Assembly (NCBI RefSeq): GCF_014694405.1
Contig: NZ_JAAUWV010000002.1
Coordinates: forward strand, 124,001 to 188,000
Direction of reading: 5' to 3'
DNA from: Pseudoalteromonas sp. S16_S37
Lineage (GTDB): Bacteria > Pseudomonadota > Gammaproteobacteria > Enterobacterales > Alteromonadaceae
DNA: 64,000 bases
Of this stretch, positions 44,910 to 53,856 are shown piece after piece; positions within the stretch are counted from its first letter, which is position 1; every line of letters starts with the position of its first letter. Both the position numbers and the translations under genes were made by a program. The notes under the pieces were generated by a model. The model ran no database searches. It was not told where the DNA came from and saw nothing but the letters and a program-made list of their open reading frames with translations.

Positions 44910-46710
44910 TGCCCGACTCCGAAATATAAGCAACACGGTCTTTATCAGGCGCTACGTTGAGAATGCGTAGCGCATTTGACATGATTTCGGCAAAAGCTGG
45001 ACCTGAGGTGTGACCACCATAGTACACATCACCACCTGGCTCATTAACCATCACCACGACCGCTAAGCGTGGATCACTAACAGGGGCTACTCCGGCAAAA
45101 TATCCCACGTATTCATCACCATATCCACCGGCTACCGCTTTCTCTGAGGTACCTGTTTTACCCGCAGCACGATACCCATCAACTTTTACATTTGCAGCCG
45201 TCCCACCTTTTTCAAATACCGATTCCATCATTTCTACAACGGCGCGCACATCTTCTTGTTTGAAAATGCGCTCCCCTGGTGGTGGTGTTTTTTGTTTTAA
45301 AATAGTGAGAGGCCGCAATACACCACCCGAACCAAATACTGAATAAAGACGTGCTATTTGCGCAGTACTGGCTGATACAGCATAACCGTAAGCCAAAGTC
45401 GCAATTTCAAAGTCTGACCAGCGACGGTTTGGGTAAAATAAGCCACTGCTCTCGCCAACCATCATGGTGCCAGTATCTTCACCAAAGCCCACTTTTTGGT
45501 ACAAACCAACCATGTAATCTTTTGGCAGCATTTGACTAATTTTGGCAACCCCCATATTACTGGAGATCTTTAAAATTTCGCGCAACGTCATATCGCCATG
45601 ATTGATGGTATCTTGAACTAGACTGCCCCCCAAACGCATCCAACCTGGATGTGTGTCAATAATAGAGTCTGCTTCTATCGCGCCATAATTAAGGCCAGCC
45701 AATATAGCTAAAGGCTTCAACGTGGAACCCGGTTCAAATAGATCCGTGATAGCGCGGTTGCGACGTTTGTAGGGTGCCGCATCACTCATATCATTTGGAT
45801 TGAAGCTTGGGCTGTTAACCATCGCCAACACTTCACCCGTCTTAACATCAACCACCATCGCTGAGCCTGATGTTGCTTTATAACTGAGAACAGCACTTTT
45901 CAGCGCTCTATAAGCAATCGCTTGAATACGTAAGTCGATACTTAACTCAATATCTTCGGGCTCAACTCGCTGCTCTTCAGAGAGCACCTGAATTTCTCGT
46001 CCTCTGGCATCTTTGCGAACAGTACGTTTACCCTCAGCGCCAGTGAGTGCAGTTTCAAATAATCGCTCTATGCCTTCGATCCCTTTGCCATCAATATCTG
46101 TAAACCCAAGTACATGAGCTGTTACTTCACCACTGGGATAAAAACGCTTCGACTCATCAAGCAAATGAATACCGGACAATCTTAGCTGGCGAATGTAATT
46201 GGCAACCGCAGGCGTTACTTGGCGCTTTAAGTAAACAAAGCGTCGACTCGGATCATGGCGTAAACGGCTATCCACTTCCTCATTTTTTATTTGCAATACA
46301 TCAGCAAGCTCACGCCACCGCAGTTCGTTTTCATACCAAGCTTGCTTGCGGCGGGTCATTTCGGTTTCGTTTTCAGCAAGCGCCTTGTAATCTTCGCCTT
46401 TTTTGCGTGCTTCTTTGAGTACCTTTTTGGCAATGGATTTATCGAGTGCTTTGGGATCAGCATAAACACTCACCACAGGTACGCTTACCGCAAGCTCTTT
46501 GCCGTTTCTGTCAAAGATCATGCCGCGTTGAACCGTTAGTTTTTCAACTCGAACGGTGCGTTTAGCATTTTCTTCTCGCGCTTTATCAGGCTCGATCACC
46601 TGTAAGTATGCGGCGCGAGCAACTAAGGTTAAAAACACCATCACTAACAACACACATACCAGTGCAAAACGCCAGGTGATAAGACTTGTTACTACTTTAG
46701 ACTTGTTCAC
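44899..46710 (-). CDS. ftsI: Septal transpeptidase FtsI (PBP3)
   Basis: The 603-residue class B penicillin-binding protein has one membrane helix (about 11-33), a pedestal domain, and a transpeptidase domain with EPGSTLKP (SxxK nucleophile), SSNMG (SxN) and KTGTSEK (KTG). It crosslinks septal peptidoglycan with FtsW. The start is GTG, overlapping the ftsL stop (GTGA), an arrangement that couples the two genes. Confidence 0.97.
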   Translation of the reverse strand: MNKSKVVTSLITWRFALVCVLLVMVFLTLVARAAYLQVIEPDKAREENAKRTVRVEKLTVQRGMIFDRNGKELAVSVPVVSVYADPKALDKSIAKKVLKEARKKGEDYKALAENETEMTRRKQAWYENELRWRELADVLQIKNEEVDSRLRHDPSRRFVYLKRQVTPAVANYIRQLRLSGIHLLDESKRFYPSGEVTAHVLGFTDIDGKGIEGIERLFETALTGAEGKRTVRKDARGREIQVLSEEQRVEPEDIELSIDLRIQAIAYRALKSAVLSYKATSGSAMVVDVKTGEVLAMVNSPSFNPNDMSDAAPYKRRNRAITDLFEPGSTLKPLAILAGLNYGAIEADSIIDTHPGWMRLGGSLVQDTINHGDMTLREILKISSNMGVAKISQMLPKDYMVGLYQKVGFGEDTGTMMVGESSGLFYPNRRWSDFEIATLAYGYAVSASTAQIARLYSVFGSGGVLRPLTILKQKTPPPGERIFKQEDVRAVVEMMESVFEKGGTAANVKVDGYRAAGKTGTSEKAVAGGYGDEYVGYFAGVAPVSDPRLAVVVMVNEPGGDVYYGGHTSGPAFAEIMSNALRILNVAPDKDRVAYISESGNES

Positions 46711-47030
46711 TGTAACACCACCACCTGTTCGTCTTTGCTGGTTGGGCGCTTCATGTTGAGCTGAGTTTTTGCTATCTCTTCAATGCGCGCATGCTGTGAA
46801 TAAAACTCTTCTTCCACCAACAAGTAACGCCATTCTAAATCCAGCTCATCTCGCTGCTGTAATAACTCATCTTGAGCGATTAGCTGTTGGCGCGTTAAGT
46901 GCGTCACTTGTACAACAGCCAATGACGTGGCAAAAATCAACAGCAGCAAAAACACAGTAAGCTTGTTTGCAAACAAGCCCTGTATAATCTCTAAAAATAG
47001 TTTTGGCTGCCTATCGATGTTTTTGCTCAT
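46707..47030 (-). CDS. ftsL: Cell division protein FtsL
   Basis: The 107-residue bitopic protein has a cytoplasmic tail, one membrane helix (about 20-42, LTVFLLLLIFATSLAVVQV) and a periplasmic coiled coil (RQQLIAQDELLQQRDELDLEWRYLLVEE). With FtsB and FtsQ it activates FtsWI. Sequence is poorly conserved in the family, but size, topology and place between rsmH and ftsI make the call secure. Confidence 0.94.
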   Translation of the reverse strand: MSKNIDRQPKLFLEIIQGLFANKLTVFLLLLIFATSLAVVQVTHLTRQQLIAQDELLQQRDELDLEWRYLLVEEEFYSQHARIEEIAKTQLNMKRPTSKDEQVVVLQ

Positions 47031-47965
47031 TACAGTTTTTGCGCCACCCTTAGTACCGAGCTTCTTGCTCTTGGATTTGCAGCAATTTCTTGCGCACTTG
47101 GTTTAATGGCTTTGCCCACTGCCTTTAACGTCAAGTTTTGTTTAAGTTGTGCATCCGTTAAAGGCAGACCTCTGGGCATCGCTTCTCCCTTACTCTGCTT
47201 CTTAATAAACTGCTTTACTATGCGATCTTCTAAAGAATGAAATGAGATCACCACTAAACGTCCACCGGGTTTTAATACTTCTAAAGACGCTTGTAATGCA
47301 GTTTGAATTTCTTCCAACTCACTATTGATATAAATACGAATAGCCTGAAATGTGCGTGTTGCAGGGTGTTTGTGTTTATCTTTTACAGGTACAGCTTCGT
47401 CTACCAAATCTGCAAGCTGTTTAGTTGTTGTGATCGGCGTGTGCGCACGCGTTTCAATTACTTTGTGAGCGATACGACGGCCGAACTTTTCTTCACCGTA
47501 TTTTTTTATTACAAAGGTAATATCTTCAAGATCAGCCTCAGCTAACCATTGAGCTGCACTTCGCCCTGTTGTTGGGTCCATGCGCATATCAAGCGGACCA
47601 TCATGCATAAAACTAAAACCACGCTGAGCATCGTCTAGCTGTGGTGATGACACCCCAATATCTAATAAAATACCGTCAACTTTGCCAAGCAAGCCAGCTT
47701 GCTGAGCAACTTCTTTAATATTTGAAAAGCGTGTGTGCGCAATCGAAAAGCGATCATCATCGGCAAACTTTTTGGCCGCTTCTATCGCTTGAGGATCTTG
47801 ATCTATGGCTTGTAGGCGTCCTTGAGAATCTAAACGCGACAAAATTTGCCCCGAATGACCACCTCGACCAAATGTGCCATCTATGTATATGCCTTGCGGG
47901 TTGATAGCGAGTGCGTCTAACGTTTCTGCCATCAACACTGACACATGTTGAAATTGCGCCGTCAT
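47030..47965 (-). CDS. rsmH: 16S rRNA m4C1402 methyltransferase RsmH
   Basis: The protein (about 311 residues from ATG 47965; a TTG at 47971 adds two) has the SAM-binding region [49 protein letters not shown] and [13 protein letters not shown], all RsmH hallmarks. It methylates C1402 of 16S rRNA. It is the second gene of the dcw operon, 24 nt after mraZ. Confidence 0.97.
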   Translation of the reverse strand: MTAQFQHVSVLMAETLDALAINPQGIYIDGTFGRGGHSGQILSRLDSQGRLQAIDQDPQAIEAAKKFADDDRFSIAHTRFSNIKEVAQQAGLLGKVDGILLDIGVSSPQLDDAQRGFSFMHDGPLDMRMDPTTGRSAAQWLAEADLEDITFVIKKYGEEKFGRRIAHKVIETRAHTPITTTKQLADLVDEAVPVKDKHKHPATRTFQAIRIYINSELEEIQTALQASLEVLKPGGRLVVISFHSLEDRIVKQFIKKQSKGEAMPRGLPLTDAQLKQNLTLKAVGKAIKPSAQEIAANPRARSSVLRVAQKL

Positions 47966-47989
47966 GCTCAAACTTTGCCTTACTTTCTG

Positions 47990-48448
47990 TTACAGCGAGA
48001 AATTATCAAGTTCTGGAGACGCTTCAAACTCGCCACTGCGCTCAAGCTCAGTATCAAGTTGCATCTGTTGATGCCAACGATCTTCATCCCAGATCTCAAA
48101 CTTATTTAATAGCCCAACCAGCATGATCTTCTTATTCAACCCAGCATGAGTACGAAGAGAAGGTGCCAATAAAATACGGCCATTTTTATCAAGTTGATAT
48201 TCAGTAGCGTGCCCCAACAACATACGCTGTAAACGTCTAGCTCTGGGGTTCATATTGGATAGTTTTTGTAAGCGAGCCTCTATCTCATGCCATTCGCTCA
48301 AAGGATAAAGCCATAGGCATGGTTCATTAATAGCAATAGTGCAGATCAGTTCACCGTGATCTTCAGACATGAGTTGCTGGCGGTACTTTGTCGGTACCGC
48401 AAAACGCCCTTTGTCATCTAAGCTCAGTGAGCTTGCACCTTTGAACAT
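47990..48448 (-). CDS. mraZ: Transcriptional regulator MraZ
   Basis: The 152-residue protein has two AbrB-like SpoVT/MraZ repeats: FKGASSLSLDDKGRFAVPTKYR and LGHATEYQLDKNGRILLAPSLR, each with the DxxGR core. MraZ forms a ring that binds repeats in its own promoter and represses the dcw operon. Four candidate boxes lie 36-70 nt upstream of the ATG in this window, supporting autoregulation. Confidence 0.96.
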   Translation of the reverse strand: MFKGASSLSLDDKGRFAVPTKYRQQLMSEDHGELICTIAINEPCLWLYPLSEWHEIEARLQKLSNMNPRARRLQRMLLGHATEYQLDKNGRILLAPSLRTHAGLNKKIMLVGLLNKFEIWDEDRWHQQMQLDTELERSGEFEASPELDNFSL

Positions 48449-48483
48449 TAAAAAACCAACCTCAACCCCGCTTAGCGCTCAAG

Positions 48484-48518
48484 ATCCAATTTGATCCACT
48501 AAAAACCACTTTTTACCA
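48484..48518 (-). promoter_or_regulatory. Four MraZ boxes
   Basis: On the minus strand TGGTA, TGGTT, TGGAT and TGGAT (48518-48514, 48508-48504, 48498-48494, 48488-48484) repeat at exactly 10-nt intervals just after the predicted start point. MraZ of E. coli binds TGGGN repeats with 5-nt spacers; the spacing is identical and the third G is replaced by T or A here. Confidence 0.8.
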
Positions 48519-48527
48519 CAATAGTAC

Positions 48528-48557
48528 AGTCTAGGGCTTGACAGGCCTTTCTGTCAA
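48528..48557 (-). promoter_or_regulatory. Promoter of the mraZ/dcw operon
   Basis: TTGACA (48557-48552) and TAGACT (48533-48528) with an 18-nt spacer. The -35 element is one arm of a perfect 8-bp inverted repeat, CTTGACAG / CTGTCAAG (48537-48558), so a dimeric regulator could bind there. Confidence 0.75.
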
Positions 48558-48788
48558 GCAAATATCAGGATTGACATTGCTTTTGAGCCCAGAAAAAATG
48601 CGGGTTTAGCCAAAGTACATGAATTAGGTGGAAAAAAGTGGAGAGGGTCGAAAAACACGACTTCCTTACAGAATAATTACAGTTATTTATCAGCAAAGAA
48701 AATAAATAATTCTCAGTTAAAGCACTGTAGTAGCATAAAACAAAGGTTTAATATCTATGCAAATAAATACTAAAAAACTCCCAATTAC

Positions 48789-48818
48789 TTGGCGTAAATA
48801 GTCGTTGTTTAGTATGAT
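48789..48818 (+). promoter_or_regulatory. Candidate promoter of the GGDEF-EAL gene
   Basis: TTGGCG (48789-48794) and TATGAT (48813-48818) with an 18-nt spacer would start transcription near 48826, about 23 nt before the GTG start codon. Confidence 0.55.
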
Positions 48819-48848
48819 ACGGGGTCGTTCCATTGGTGCTTTTCAGGT

Positions 48849-51800
48849 GTGATTATTTCTAATTTATCAATACCACAACGTTTCTATCGTTTATTGTTCC
48901 TTATTTGCATCCCAGGTCTACTGGTCATATTTGCGCAACTATTGGATGAGCGCTCGGAAATATTAGAACAAAGTGAGCACCATGCACTATTGCTTGCTAA
49001 GCATATTGTTGCCGTACAAAGCACCGAAATTAGCGATACCAAAGCTCTGCTCAAGACGCTTTCAGAAAATCCAAGTATCCGAGAGTTCAAAAATGGTCCA
49101 TGCCCCATTTTGCTATCACACGCGCAACTGCTCTTTGCAGATATTGCCAACATGGGTATTGTCGCGCCGAATGGAGAAGTAATATGTTCTCTAACGACTG
49201 GTAATCAAGCTATTAATATTCACGACCGCGAGTATTTTCAAACAGCCTTATCGACTAAGCAATTTGCGATAGGTCAGTTTCAACAAGATCGCTCAGTACA
49301 CCGTGCAACCGTCAATTTCGCAATACCAATCTTTGACGCAAACGGTGCAATTAATTCTGTACTTGTCGCTGTAAAGCCTCTGGATAAATGGAGCCAAACC
49401 TTAGCAAAACTGCCTCTTCCACAAGGAAGCCAGGTCATGCTCAGCGATACCAATGACAATATTATTGCTTTATCACCCTTTAACAAAATTATTCTGGGTA
49501 GTCCTAGTAACAAGCATTGGCCTCAAATCGACGCCAACCAAGCACATATATTAGAAGACAACAAAGGCCATCGACGAATTTATTTTACACTGCCACTGAA
49601 ATCAAATAGCACACTTAATGCACTAACAGTTCATGTATCACTGCCTTTTGAACAAGCAATCATCCAAGCTAATAAGGAGGTTGCGATCACGCTGGTGTTA
49701 TTCGTATTAGCCATTGCACTGCTTATTTGGCAAGCGCGCTGGAGCTTACAACGAGTCATCCTGAAGCCGTTAGAAAACTTAGTAAATGCAATTGAAGATC
49801 TTTCGCAGGGGCAACCTGTACGTTGGTCACAAAAATCTCAAACTCCTGAGTTTAATGCCATTGCATTACGTTTTGAGCAGATGGCAAATATCCGGCTAAA
49901 TGTTGAATCTGCGTTATCACACAAACACGCTGAGTTAAGTGCTTTACTCGCTTCTTTACCCGATAGTTATCTAAGACTCGACAAACAAGGCAATATCTTA
50001 ATGCGACATGGTCAGTTTGCTAAAAGAGCACCTAAATTGCCGCAAATTTTCCCCGACCACATTTACCAACGCTTGCTCAAACAGCTAGCCAAGCTTGATG
50101 AACAGTCTCATTGCCAATTAGAATTTTCGCTCGAAGAGCACAACAAACGCCATGTTTATGAATGTCGACTTAGCCCTATTACCGACCATCCACAAGCGAT
50201 CTTAATGATCCGTGATATTAGCCAACGTAAGAAGCAAGAAGAGGCAATAAACCTTGCGGCATTGGTATACAACAACAGCAGTGAAGGCATGGTGATCACG
50301 GATGCCAATGGTTATATCCTTGATACAAACCCAGCATTTAGCCACGTAACAGGCTATAAGCGCTCAGAAGTGATCGGTAAGACCACTTCTATATTGGCAT
50401 CCGGCCAACATGAAGAAGCGTTTTATGCCCATATGTGGCAACAGCTGGAGGAACAAGGAAAATGGCAAGGCGAAATCATTAACCGTCGTAAAAATGGCGA
50501 GCTATTTACAGAATGGCTCACAATCAACAGTGTGTACGACTCTAACGGCGCACCCTATCGACGCGTTGCTATTTTCACTGATATTACCGAGAAAAAACAG
50601 CAAGATGAGTTAATTTGGCGCCAAGCTCATTATGATCAGCTGACGCAACTGGCAAACCGAACTCAATTAAAGCGTCATCTAAAAAGTCGCTTGGCGCAAG
50701 GTACTCAGCAATTAGCCATCTTGCTTCTTGACCTCGATCACTTTAAAGATATTAACGATACACTCGGCCATTTTTACGGCGACCAGCTACTCACTGAAGT
50801 TGCTAACAGATTAAATCAACTCAGTCCTATTTGTAGTTTGGTGTCACGTATTGGTGGCGATGAATTCGTTTTAGTCACCCATTATTTTGGAGATGACAGC
50901 GCGCTGGCTGAACTTGCCGACAAAGTGCTGACTCAGTTACAACCTAAAATCAACATAGGTAATGAGTCGTTTCACATGAGTGCCAGTATCGGTATAGCCA
51001 GAACACCTGATGATGGAACAAGTAGTGAACACTTACTTAAAGCTGCCGATCAAGCGATGTATCAAGCAAAGCAGCAAGGGCGTAGTGGCTATGCTTTTTT
51101 CAGTAATGAAATGCGCGAGCAAGCAGAAAGCCGCATGCGCTTACTCAAAGATTTGCGTGTTGCCCAACAAGAGCAACAATTTTGCTTACATTACCAACCG
51201 ATTGTCGCACTAAAAACACAAAAAGTTGAAAAAGCAGAGGCACTTATACGCTGGCAGCACCCTGAAAAAGGCCTTATTCGTCCAGATGAATTCATTCCCC
51301 TTGCAGAAGAAACACAACTGATACACAAAATGGGAGAGTTTATATTTACCAGTGCCTGCGACACTCTGCGTAAAGTCAAAGACTCAGGTAAGCATTTGCA
51401 GTTAAGTATCAATGTGTCTCCTGTACAGTTTACTTCAAAACACTGTTATCTAAGTAAGTGGCACAAACAGCTGCAAGCCCAAAATCTAAACGCACAGGAC
51501 ATCGTTATTGAAATTACCGAAGGCTTGATGATGAATGCCCAGCCTCGTACGCAAAAACGTTTAACCGCCCTGACAGCCCAAGGATTTGCACTTGCGTTGG
51601 ATGACTTTGGAACAGGCTACTCGTCATTAGCCTATTTAAAACAAATGGATACCGACTACATCAAAATTGACAAACGCTTTGTTGATGGTATTGCCGATAA
51701 TAAAGATGACTTGGCACTGTGTGAGGCGATGATAATGATGGCCCATCAGCTTGGCCTGCAAGTAATAGCAGAGGGCATAGAAACACATGAACAACACAAG

Positions 51801-51914
51801 TTATTACTACAAGCGGGATGTGATTTTGGACAAGGTTACTATTACGCCAAGCCAATGCCACAAGAAGCTCTGCTAGCATTAGTGGCTGATAATTATAGTG
51901 AAAAAGCCACCTAA
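48849..51914 (+). CDS. Membrane sensor with PAS, GGDEF and EAL domains (c-di-GMP turnover)
   Basis: The 1021-residue protein starts at a GTG with AGG very close upstream; no better start is present. Layout: TM1 (about 14-31), a periplasmic double-Cache-like sensor (about 32-275), TM2 (277-296), a HAMP-like linker, two PAS domains (about 360-460 and 470-585), GGDEF (600-760) and EAL (770-1015). GGDEF (669-673) and EAL (797-799, AEALIRW) are intact, as is loop 6 DDFGTGYSSLAYL with YIKIDKRFVDG. No RxxD inhibitory site is seen five residues before GGDEF. Both synthase and phosphodiesterase activities are possible; which dominates cannot be read. It would couple a periplasmic signal to biofilm or motility. 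Confidence 0.92.
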   Translation: MIISNLSIPQRFYRLLFLICIPGLLVIFAQLLDERSEILEQSEHHALLLAKHIVAVQSTEISDTKALLKTLSENPSIREFKNGPCPILLSHAQLLFADIANMGIVAPNGEVICSLTTGNQAINIHDREYFQTALSTKQFAIGQFQQDRSVHRATVNFAIPIFDANGAINSVLVAVKPLDKWSQTLAKLPLPQGSQVMLSDTNDNIIALSPFNKIILGSPSNKHWPQIDANQAHILEDNKGHRRIYFTLPLKSNSTLNALTVHVSLPFEQAIIQANKEVAITLVLFVLAIALLIWQARWSLQRVILKPLENLVNAIEDLSQGQPVRWSQKSQTPEFNAIALRFEQMANIRLNVESALSHKHAELSALLASLPDSYLRLDKQGNILMRHGQFAKRAPKLPQIFPDHIYQRLLKQLAKLDEQSHCQLEFSLEEHNKRHVYECRLSPITDHPQAILMIRDISQRKKQEEAINLAALVYNNSSEGMVITDANGYILDTNPAFSHVTGYKRSEVIGKTTSILASGQHEEAFYAHMWQQLEEQGKWQGEIINRRKNGELFTEWLTINSVYDSNGAPYRRVAIFTDITEKKQQDELIWRQAHYDQLTQLANRTQLKRHLKSRLAQGTQQLAILLLDLDHFKDINDTLGHFYGDQLLTEVANRLNQLSPICSLVSRIGGDEFVLVTHYFGDDSALAELADKVLTQLQPKINIGNESFHMSASIGIARTPDDGTSSEHLLKAADQAMYQAKQQGRSGYAFFSNEMREQAESRMRLLKDLRVAQQEQQFCLHYQPIVALKTQKVEKAEALIRWQHPEKGLIRPDEFIPLAEETQLIHKMGEFIFTSACDTLRKVKDSGKHLQLSINVSPVQFTSKHCYLSKWHKQLQAQNLNAQDIVIEITEGLMMNAQPRTQKRLTALTAQGFALALDDFGTGYSSLAYLKQMDTDYIKIDKRFVDGIADNKDDLALCEAMIMMAHQLGLQVIAEGIETHEQHKLLLQAGCDFGQGYYYAKPMPQEALLALVADNYSEKAT

Positions 51915-51930
51915 TGGTGGCTTTGTTTTA
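51901..51930 (+). terminator. Terminator of the GGDEF-EAL gene
   Basis: A 9-bp stem AAAGCCACC / GGTGGCTTT (51903-51924) followed by GTTTT. The gene's last codons form the left arm and its TAA lies in the loop. Confidence 0.87.
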
Positions 51931-51971
51931 AAGTCTCAGGGTTGTGCTTACTAATATGTTTGTGTGCACAA

Positions 51972-53630
51972 TTACTCTTCGATTAGACCCAGTGCTCTCA
52001 TCATTTTATTCGAGATATCAACATGGTGCTGCATCGTTGAGAACTGTTTAGTAACGCCTTCAGGACCAAATGCATAGACTGGAACTGGTGCCGCAGTGTG
52101 AGTACCTGTACCCCAAACTACGTTTTGTTGCTTAGCAAGTACACGCGCAATTTTTCCGGTGAAGTCTTCTGTTTCATATACATAGAAATCAGAGAAATCT
52201 TCAAACTTCGGCAGCGGATAACCATCGCCGTTTACACCTTCAGTGGCATTAACCTTTTGTGCTTCTTCATACGAAATCACGTAAGGCGTATATTTCTCAA
52301 TTGCCGCTTTCCACTGCGCATCCGTTGCACTTGAGTAATCGTAATTACCGTTTACTTCACCAAGTACATCAAAGAAGGTACCTTCTTGTGCATAAAGAGT
52401 ATCAAGTAGTGCCAAACCACCAAAGTTAAACTTAGGCTTGTAGTCTTTACCTCTCATACCATCACCTGGCAGCGTAACCGCTTCAGGTTTATTATGGCTT
52501 GAATAGCTAAAGCCAAAGCTGCCTGTTTCATGGTCAGCAGTAACAACCACAAGTGTATCAGTGCGGTCTTTAGCCCACTCATGAACCGCTTCAACCGCTT
52601 CATCAAACTTTAATAACTCGTTTAGCATCCAACCAGCATCGTTTGCATGACCGGCCCAGTCGATTTGGCCCCCTTCAATCATCAAGAAAAAGCCATCTTC
52701 ATCTTTAGATAAGACCTCAAGTGCTTTAACCGTCATTTCTTTTAGTGAAGGTTGCGTACAGCTGTTATCTGCTTTACACGCTTTGTAAGCAATACCATCA
52801 GCCATACCTGAGTTTGCGAACAAACCTAGTATTTTATTCGACTCATTGCTCGCCAACTGCGCTTTATCAAACGCAAGTGAGTAACCGTGCTGCTCTTTTG
52901 CTTCTACCACTAGGTTACGATCGTCACTACGCTTTGATTTTTTATAAACGCTTTCAGGCGCACCTAGGTCTGCCATGATTTTTCTATCAGCTTCATCTGT
53001 TTTGATATCTGATGGTACAAATACACGTGCGCCACCTGATAGCAATACATCAACCATGCCGCTTTCAATCAACTGCTCAGCAATTTCCGGCTCATAAGAG
53101 CGGTGCGGTTGATGCGCTGCAAAAGCCGCTGGCGTTGCGTGCGTAATACGTGTGTCAGATACTAAGCCTGTTGCTTTACCTGCTTTTTTCGCTTTTTCTA
53201 AAATGGTTTCAACGATGTTACCTTGGTCGTCCAAACCAATCATTTCAGAGCCAGCGGCTTTACCTGTTGCAAGTTGTGTTGCAGAACATGCTGAGTCGGT
53301 TACCAAACTACCATTGGCACCATGTGGTGCGTTTAGTGATAATCCTAAGTGTCCACTGTTAGCTAACTTAGACAGTGCCGTTTGATTGCCACGACCGTTA
53401 TACGTTGAGTTGGGTGCGCGCGTTGCGTACTCTTCAAGTAGACCTACTTGTTGAGGGCCCATACCATCACCGATCATTAAGATCACGTTTTTAACTGAAG
53501 TTACTGACTTTGCAGGCACTTCTTTAATCACTTCAACTTCTTTAATGACCTCAACGGTTTTGGTGTCGTTATCATTACATGCGGTTAATAAAACAGCCGA
53601 TACAGCGACTGCCAGCAACTTTTTATTCAT
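51972..53630 (-). CDS. phoA: Alkaline phosphatase lipoprotein (PhoA family)
   Basis: The start is ATG 53630 with AGGA 8 nt upstream. The 552-residue protein has a lipobox (VLLTAC), an unusual valine/glutamate repeat linker (VEVIKEVEVIKEVP) and a PhoA-type catalytic domain: VILMIGDGMGPQQV (metal Asp), TDSACSATQLATG (Ser nucleophile), HATPAAFAAHQPHR, IEGGQIDWAGHAND, VTADHETG and GTGTHTAAPVPV (metal ligands). It would release phosphate from monoesters at the cell surface. The longer form than E. coli PhoA (471) is common in marine bacteria. A Pho-box-like site lies about 90 nt upstream. Confidence 0.93.
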   Translation of the reverse strand: MNKKLLAVAVSAVLLTACNDNDTKTVEVIKEVEVIKEVPAKSVTSVKNVILMIGDGMGPQQVGLLEEYATRAPNSTYNGRGNQTALSKLANSGHLGLSLNAPHGANGSLVTDSACSATQLATGKAAGSEMIGLDDQGNIVETILEKAKKAGKATGLVSDTRITHATPAAFAAHQPHRSYEPEIAEQLIESGMVDVLLSGGARVFVPSDIKTDEADRKIMADLGAPESVYKKSKRSDDRNLVVEAKEQHGYSLAFDKAQLASNESNKILGLFANSGMADGIAYKACKADNSCTQPSLKEMTVKALEVLSKDEDGFFLMIEGGQIDWAGHANDAGWMLNELLKFDEAVEAVHEWAKDRTDTLVVVTADHETGSFGFSYSSHNKPEAVTLPGDGMRGKDYKPKFNFGGLALLDTLYAQEGTFFDVLGEVNGNYDYSSATDAQWKAAIEKYTPYVISYEEAQKVNATEGVNGDGYPLPKFEDFSDFYVYETEDFTGKIARVLAKQQNVVWGTGTHTAAPVPVYAFGPEGVTKQFSTMQHHVDISNKMMRALGLIEE

Positions 53631-53719
53631 GGTAAATTTCCTGTAACGTGAGCGCTCAGTTGCCAAAATCGCAACTGATTAAATTGCGGCACAGTTTAGG
53701 GACGGATCATGACTTTTTG

Positions 53720-53737
53720 ATTGCAGAAAAATGACAG
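53720..53737 (-). promoter_or_regulatory. Candidate Pho box upstream of the alkaline phosphatase gene
   Basis: CTGTCAT-TTTT-CTGCAAT on the minus strand: the first half equals the PhoB consensus and the second matches in five of seven positions. A CATGAT -10-like hexamer follows at about 9 nt, the usual spacing for PhoB-activated promoters. Confidence 0.55.
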
Positions 53738-53856
53738 TTTGAGTTCAGACTCTATTCACGTAAAAACCAGAGAAAAGATATTTATCAAATTATTTCAATA
53801 GATTAAATCTATATAGGCTAATAGTTACTATTTCACTTAACGCGATGATAGAAACA

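Larger units (their letters stand above)
48449..48848. other. Divergent control region between mraZ and the GGDEF-EAL gene
   Basis: This 400-nt gap has no gene. It contains the mraZ leader with MraZ boxes, the mraZ promoter, further TTGACA-like hexamers on the plus strand near 48538 and 48575, an AT-rich middle part, and the promoter of the GGDEF-EAL gene at its right end. Confidence 0.6.
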
